Assembly: GCA_015056815.1 (NCBI GenBank) | Contig: SVFN01000027.1 | Coordinates: 2,581-65,197, forward strand | Direction of reading: 5' to 3' | Length of the DNA: 62,617 bases | Source: Lachnospiraceae bacterium | GTDB taxonomy: Bacteria; Bacillota; Clostridia; Lachnospirales; Lachnospiraceae | Shown here: positions 58,436-62,617 of the stretch, in pieces | How the letters are laid out: each line of letters begins with the position of its first letter | Numbering within the stretch: position 1 is the first letter of the stretch | Translations under genes and position numbers: made by a program | Notes under the pieces: model-generated | Seen by the model: only the letters and a program-made list of their open reading frames with translations | Told to the model about the DNA's origin: nothing | Database searches by the model: none

Positions 58436-60149
58436 CGGTTTCACCGCAATAGCTGCGGCAGCATACAGGAGCGGAGAAAAACTGTATGACAGATATTACG
58501 GAGAGGTTCAGGACTATAGCAGAAAAAAGGGTGTTATCTTAACTGAAATCCTTTTGCCGGAGCACGCACCGGAGCGATTGAAGGACAGGGAAACCCTCTG
58601 GTATGAAGTGGAATCCCTGGAGAAAAGAAAGGACTCCCAGCTTGCCTACATGTTTGAATTTGCTTTGCAGAATGAGCTGACCGTGGAAGAAAACATCGCA
58701 CTTGCCAAAAGGTTTGTCATGGAAAATCTTGTCTCGCATGGAATGGTTTGCGATATCGCCATTCATAACCCGCCAAGAAAAGAGGGTGAAGAACCTAACC
58801 CCCATATCCATGTCATGGGGGCAATGAGACCGATTTTGGAAAACGGACAGTGGGGAGCCAAGCGGTTGCATGTGCCTCTTTTTGACGAGAACGGTCAGCC
58901 GATCCTCAACAGAAAGGGCAAGCAAAAGTACGCTGATCCTTTTACGACCGACTGGAACAAACCTGAAACTTTGGAGCGTTGGCGTGAGAGCTGGGCGAAC
59001 ATGGTCAATGAAAAATTTATCGAGAAAGGTCTGCCCTGCCGTATCGACCACCGTTCATATGAGAGGCAGGGACTGGATATCGTGCCTCAGGTGCATGAGG
59101 GTAGTGCAGTCCGCCGGATGGAGGCAAGGGGCATCACAACTTACAAGGGTACATGGAACCGCTGGGTGAGAGCGACCAATGTAAGTATAAAGAACCTGCT
59201 TGCAAAACTGGTAGAGCTTGCGGACTGGTTCAAAGAAGCCAGAGAGCAGATAAAGCAGATCGAAAATCCGAGTATTACCACTATGGTCATGGAGTACTAC
59301 GGCCACAGGGATGAAGTTGCGAATGGCTTTTCTCGTGGAGTTCAGAAAGCGCATACATCAAATATGAAGCTTGCTGCTCAGATGATCGCCTATATCGAAA
59401 GGAACAAACTGGTGGATGCTGATGCGATAGAGGCGCTGATAGAAGCAAAAAGGAAAGAGCTTTCGGACAGTAATTCCAGCGTGCAAAAGAAAAGAGAAGA
59501 TCTGAAGCGTCTTGAAAACAATCTGAAGATGATTGATTATCGTGTAACCAAGCCGGTATATGACGAAGCGCAGAAGATTTTTTTCAAAGCCCGGAAGAAA
59601 GAATTTCAGGATGCATATAAGTCAGAGCTGAATAAGTTCTATAAGGCAAGGCGGGTGCTGGATGAACAGGGAATTGAGGAGATTTCATTTGATACGGCAG
59701 AGAAATACTGGACAGAAAAGATTGCTTCTCTCAAAGAGGAGATCAAAGAGGAAAGCGAAAAAGTGAAGTCCAGCCCTATCAATGATGAGGTCGAACTGCT
59801 TGAAAAAATCAAAGACGCTGTTGATTTTGCCATTAAGAAAAACGGTGGCGGTGACGGTGATAGTGACGGAGGGTCAGAGGGAGCTGCCGGTGGTGGCGCA
59901 GTTTCTGTTCCGGTTAAGGAGGATAAAAAGCAAACTCAGGTCAAAGCCGCACAGGAGCAGGCGAGACAGACGGAGCAGATCAATTCCCAGAGACAGGCAC
60001 ATGAGGTACAGTCACATGATACGGAAAGAAGAGTGTCCATGAAGAAGAATCTCGCAGAGAAAAAAGTGATAGTGGAAAAATATAAGGAGGAACACTATCA
60101 GCAGGGAACCATTCAAAAGAACAAGAACCGTGATCAGAATCGATCATAA
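58392..60149 (+). CDS. MobA/MobL-family relaxase, 585 aa
   Basis: The N-terminal relaxase domain has the catalytic Tyr region AAAYRSGEKLYD, the HUH motif PNPHIHVMGAMRP (about residue 136) and HRSYERQGLDIVPQVHEGSAVRRMEARG. The C-terminal half is coiled and charged with a Gly/Ser linker (GGGDGDSDGGSEGAAGGGA). It nicks oriT and leads DNA transfer from a helper conjugation apparatus. It is typical of mobilizable, not self-transmissible, elements. The start codon lies within the end of the DUF3847-like gene. Confidence 0.92.
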   Translation: MALFQFSLEQLKRSDGFTAIAAAAYRSGEKLYDRYYGEVQDYSRKKGVILTEILLPEHAPERLKDRETLWYEVESLEKRKDSQLAYMFEFALQNELTVEENIALAKRFVMENLVSHGMVCDIAIHNPPRKEGEEPNPHIHVMGAMRPILENGQWGAKRLHVPLFDENGQPILNRKGKQKYADPFTTDWNKPETLERWRESWANMVNEKFIEKGLPCRIDHRSYERQGLDIVPQVHEGSAVRRMEARGITTYKGTWNRWVRATNVSIKNLLAKLVELADWFKEAREQIKQIENPSITTMVMEYYGHRDEVANGFSRGVQKAHTSNMKLAAQMIAYIERNKLVDADAIEALIEAKRKELSDSNSSVQKKREDLKRLENNLKMIDYRVTKPVYDEAQKIFFKARKKEFQDAYKSELNKFYKARRVLDEQGIEEISFDTAEKYWTEKIASLKEEIKEESEKVKSSPINDEVELLEKIKDAVDFAIKKNGGGDGDSDGGSEGAAGGGAVSVPVKEDKKQTQVKAAQEQARQTEQINSQRQAHEVQSHDTERRVSMKKNLAEKKVIVEKYKEEHYQQGTIQKNKNRDQNRS

Positions 60150-60172
60150 ATTTTACGAAATGAGAAAACACC

Positions 60173-60586
60173 ATGATCAATTTAGATGTTAATGAAAAGA
60201 GCGCAGCCCAGATAAAGCTTGCGGAAAAGCTTGAGAAGGACAGGCAGAAGTTACAGGAACAGATCCAGAAGGATCACAAGAAGATTGAGGACTCGAAGAA
60301 GAAAGCAAGAAATCTGATCGGAGATATTTTCACAAGTCACCTGCCGGACTTTTATAATTTCGAGGCATCGGAGCTTACTGCCATTATTGATACGGCTATG
60401 GGGCAGAGAGCGACAAAGGATAAGATCGCTGCTATTAGAAAGGCGGCGGAAAATCCTGCACCGGAGGAAGGTGCAAAGGAAGATGCACAGGCAGATGATC
60501 CGGAAACAGATAGAGTATCTGATGATTCCGATGAGGATCCGGATGATGATGCCGATGATGAAGAGTCCGACGATATTGATGAGTAG
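60173..60586 (+). CDS. DUF4315-like protein with acidic tail, 137 aa
   Basis: MINLDVNEKSAAQIKLAEKLEKDRQKLQEQIQKDHKKIEDSKKKARNLIGDIFTSHLPDFYNFEASELTAII is a basic coiled region of the DUF4315 kind, followed by an Asp/Glu-rich tail of about 40 residues. It sits between relaxase and excisionase-like gene. The family accompanies relaxases and integrases in Clostridia elements. Function unknown. Confidence 0.7.
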   Translation: MINLDVNEKSAAQIKLAEKLEKDRQKLQEQIQKDHKKIEDSKKKARNLIGDIFTSHLPDFYNFEASELTAIIDTAMGQRATKDKIAAIRKAAENPAPEEGAKEDAQADDPETDRVSDDSDEDPDDDADDEESDDIDE

Positions 60587-60689
60587 TCTGTGATCATTTT
60601 CATAAGCGGCACTCATATCATGTCCACCGGTGGCATGAAAAATACAGACCGGAATATACAGCGACAGGTGCAGGAAGGAGGAGATTTAT

Positions 60690-60884
60690 GTGTATCAGAC
60701 AAAAGAAAGAACAACAGATATGCCGATTACCGTGGATATCGAACACCTTGCGGCGATGCTTTCCTGCGGGAAGGATACCGCAAGGAAGATCGGGGAGGAT
60801 GCCGGAGCACGGATTACGATCGGTCGAAGGGTTCTGTATTCGGTGAGAAAAATTGAAAACTATATTGAGAAAATTGCAATATAA
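60690..60884 (+). CDS. excisionase-like HTH protein, 64 aa
   Basis: GTG start at 60690, with GGAGG about 8 bases before. Residues ITVDIEHLAAMLSCGKDTARKIGEDAGARITIGRRVLYSVRKIENYIEKI form an HTH_17-like excisionase domain. An ATG three bases earlier is in another frame and is not used. It precedes the integrase by 168 bases, so it is the best candidate for Xis of this element. Confidence 0.75.
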   Translation: MYQTKERTTDMPITVDIEHLAAMLSCGKDTARKIGEDAGARITIGRRVLYSVRKIENYIEKIAI

Positions 60885-61051
60885 ACGGGCTTCATTTTTT
60901 ACTGTGGAAAGGATCGAAAATGATGGAAATTACATCGATTCTGTGCTATAAATAATGAACACAGACGATGCCATCAAAATCGTCCTTTCCACATTCAGAA
61001 AGGAGTGTAGGAGGAAAGCCTCAGACTATAGGAGGCGGAAAGGACAGATAT

Positions 61052-62263
61052 ATGGCAAGAAAAGATAATAAGGGCAGAAACCTTAAAACCGGTGAAAGCT
61101 ATCGTGCGACTGAAAATCGCTATATGTATCGGTACAAGGACGAGCGTACCGGAGAAAGAGTCACTGTTTATGCATTAGATCTCGCAGAGCTTCGCGAAAA
61201 GGAAAAAGAAATCCAGCGGAGACTTGACAGTGGACTTCTTACAACATCTGAGGCGAAGAAAACAGACCTCAATACAATGTACGAGCATTACAGAGGGACA
61301 CTTCAGATCAGGGACGCTACATTGGCGAATTACGATGCATTGTGGGAGCATCATGTCCGGAATGATATCGGAAGGATGCGCATGGTGGATATCAAACCGT
61401 CGCACATACGGACGTTTTACTCGGATATGACAAATAAGGGATATGCCTGGGGTACATTGAAAATCATTCATGGAATCTTCTGCCCGTTGTTCAATCTGGC
61501 AATGGATGACGAGATCATTCTCCGGAATCCGGCGATGGGAAACCTTGAAGGATACGGTGTCAAGCCAAAGGAGAAGGTTGCGCTTACAAGGGAGGAGCAG
61601 AAAAGGCTCTTTGAATTTGTAGAGTCAAGCAACTCCTACAATATCCACAAGCCGCTTCTGGAGATTATGATTGGAACAGCGTGCAGAGTAGGCGAAATCT
61701 CCGGATTGACATGGGAGGATGTGGATCTGCAAAGGCGTGAGCTCACGATAGATCATCAGCTTATCTATAAGGATCTGGGAGAAGGGTGGCAGTTTTATCG
61801 CCATGAGCCGAAAACGGAGGCAGGAAAGCGCACAATCCCGATTTCCGATACCCTGTATCATGCTTTTGTTGAACAGAAGAAGATCCAGTTTATGTTGGGG
61901 ATTCACCATGACACAGAGGCTGCTGGTCTTAAGAACTTCGTTTTTACCGCAAAGAGCGGAATGCCCTATGCGCCGAATGCGCTTAACAATGTGCTGAAGA
62001 ACATAGTGAACGCATATAATAAGAACGAACTTAAGCTGGCAGAGAAGGAGCGCCGCACACCGAATGAGCTTCCGCATCTCTCCTGCCATTCTCTCAGGCA
62101 CACAGGCTGCACGAGACTGGCGGAAAGCGGTATGGATCTGAAGGTGCTGCAGTACATCATGGGCCATGCGGATGCCAGCGTCACGATGGACATCTATAAT
62201 CACACTTCAAAGGAGCGTGTCTTCGCTGAGGTGGAGAAAATGGATGCGGCAATGGCAGTTTGA
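61052..62263 (+). CDS. tyrosine integrase of the element
   Basis: A 403-residue site-specific recombinase. AP2-like/arm-binding N-terminus (TGESYRATENRYMYRYKDERTGERVTVYALDLAELREKEKEIQRRLDSG), core-binding domain, then the catalytic domain with Arg (MIGTACRVGEISGLTW, about 210), Lys (EPKTEAGKRTIPI), HSLRHTGCTR (about 346), GHADASV and the Tyr in MDIYNHTS (about 381). All five key residues are present, so it should be active. GGAGGCGG lies before ATG 61052. It runs to the right end of the element. Confidence 0.94.
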   Translation: MARKDNKGRNLKTGESYRATENRYMYRYKDERTGERVTVYALDLAELREKEKEIQRRLDSGLLTTSEAKKTDLNTMYEHYRGTLQIRDATLANYDALWEHHVRNDIGRMRMVDIKPSHIRTFYSDMTNKGYAWGTLKIIHGIFCPLFNLAMDDEIILRNPAMGNLEGYGVKPKEKVALTREEQKRLFEFVESSNSYNIHKPLLEIMIGTACRVGEISGLTWEDVDLQRRELTIDHQLIYKDLGEGWQFYRHEPKTEAGKRTIPISDTLYHAFVEQKKIQFMLGIHHDTEAAGLKNFVFTAKSGMPYAPNALNNVLKNIVNAYNKNELKLAEKERRTPNELPHLSCHSLRHTGCTRLAESGMDLKVLQYIMGHADASVTMDIYNHTSKERVFAEVEKMDAAMAV

Positions 62264-62268
62264 GGGAG

Positions 62269-62400
62269 CAAGCCGGTGTCATCTCGCGAGCAAGCTCGCT
62301 CGATGTCGGGCTTGCGCCCGATACATCCAGCCGTATACAGACATTCGCTCATGCAAGCATGGCTCAGTCTGTATGCGTCTGTCTGTGCCCGGCTTGATTT
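62269..62400 (+). terminator. inverted-repeat-rich tail after the integrase gene
   Basis: Contains GATGTCGGGC-TTGC-GCCCGATACATC and ATACAGAC/GTCTGTAT hairpins soon after the integrase stop, likely stopping the transcript. No T run is clear. Confidence 0.45.
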
Positions 62401-62452
62401 GGTGTCAATTTGGTGTCAAATCCCTAAAAATTGAAAATTATTGTCACTCACC

Positions 62453-62489
62453 AAAACTGTGAAGCCCGTAATTTCAAGGCTTCACAAAA
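62453..62489 (+). repeat. hairpin with candidate right attachment core
   Basis: TGTGAAGCC/GGCTTCACA, perfect 9-bp arms, followed by AAATTTT. It holds TCAAGGCTT (62474-62482), which also occurs at 46102-46110. Confidence 0.55.
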
Positions 62490-62521
62490 TTTTCGCAAAA
62501 ATTATTAGCACTCACCCTTGA
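62481..62521 (+). repeat. right copy of the CIRCE-region sequence (element flank)
   Basis: A 41-bp segment matching 46008-46048 at about 34 positions. The right copy runs into a nearly complete CIRCE. Confidence 0.7.
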
Positions 62522-62531
62522 CGAGTGCCAA
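62505..62531 (+). promoter_or_regulatory. CIRCE element (HrcA operator)
   Basis: TTAGCACTC-N9-GAGTGCCAA, one base from the consensus TTAGCACTC-N9-GAGTGCTAA. HrcA binds such a site before groESL or dnaK operons. A TATAAC lies about 10 bases after. The first gene of the heat-shock operon lies beyond the window. Confidence 0.85.
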
Positions 62532-62617
62532 TTTAAGTGCTATAACATAATCGAACAGAGGAACAGAGAAGACCAAAAGAACGGGATGTTCCAATGATCT
62601 AATCCCTCCTTCCCCTT

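Larger units (their letters stand above)
46111..62474 (+). mobile_element. integrative mobilizable element carrying an Agr quorum-sensing locus
   Basis: About 16.4 kb between the two candidate core sequences. It carries tyrosine integrase, two excisionase-like proteins, MobA/MobL relaxase, DUF3847- and DUF4315-type helpers, and an oriT-like region at the right, and an HTH + DUF1016 pair, an Agr system and secreted effectors at the left. Tandem GGTGTCA motifs lie near both ends (46168-46186 and 62401-62418), likely integrase arm sites. No conjugation machinery is present, so it would need a helper for transfer. Exact ends need an empty site for proof. Confidence 0.65.

Noticed and set aside
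1-62617. CRISPR arrays, rRNA and tRNA genes
   Set aside because: I found no regularly spaced repeat array with unique spacers and no recognisable tRNA or rRNA sequence.

Overview
The window looks like a chromosomal segment of a low-to-mid GC Firmicute of class Clostridia, most likely family Lachnospiraceae. The reasons are a CIRCE heat-shock operator, an Agr-type peptide signalling locus, a mobilization module with MobA/MobL, DUF3847-like and DUF4315-like proteins, and a core block (RlmD, YhaM-like nuclease, HtrA-like protein) with Clostridia-like sequence. No rRNA or tRNA gene was recognised.

Layout. 1-5,000: accessory debris on the minus strand (truncated XRE gene, frameshifted KilA-N gene, broken serine recombinase, HTH + DUF1016/YhcG nuclease pair), peppered with palindromes. 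4,880-12,382: plus-strand module of a small protein, an M13-type metallopeptidase lipoprotein, a MacB/FtsX-type ABC exporter and an OmpR-type two-component system. 12,383-12,900: a structured stretch resembling a group II intron 5' remnant. 12,955-24,131: core-like minus-strand genes (rlmD, YhaM-like nuclease, an HtrA-like protein without its catalytic triad, a giant secreted double-esterase-fold protein, an AraC regulator, a C39-like peptidase). 24,200-25,490: IS91-type transposase, integrase and HTH debris. 25,534-27,929: divergent LysR/MATE pair. 28,000-44,300: minus-strand accessory island with two ATC-hydrolase-family proteins, a TetR-hydrolase-ABC operon, AzlCD, small Cys-rich proteins, an unusual ketopantoate-reductase/methyltransferase fusion and an internally deleted IS1380-type element. 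A shared 16-bp palindrome (RTTAG-N5-GCTAAC) links the TetR operon to both ATC-hydrolase transcripts. 44,336-45,900: a MATE transporter behind a leader of two tandem terminators that share a ten-base loop.

About 46,050-62,480: an integrative mobilizable element of about 16.4 kb. It carries a tyrosine integrase, excisionase-like proteins, a MobA/MobL relaxase with a hairpin-rich oriT-like region, and a second HTH + DUF1016 pair. It lies directly upstream of a CIRCE element, so it probably sits in front of a class I heat-shock operon that begins just past the window.

The main discovery is inside that element: an Agr quorum-sensing system with unusual architecture. agrB-agrA-agrC run on the plus strand. 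A 59-residue AgrD-like peptide gene is divergent on the minus strand, and the expected thiolactone Cys is replaced by Ser (Ser-Pro-Phe-Ile-His followed by a Gln-Gly-Glu-Ile-Pro tail). Four promoters (divergent agrD, agrBAC, and two secreted-protein genes) carry the same layout: two 15-bp direct repeats 21 bp apart, then exactly 27 bp, then a perfect TATAAT. This is what a LytTR (AgrA) regulator should use, and it defines a regulon directly from sequence. The downstream effector array has been rearranged by duplication of the 3' end of agrC.
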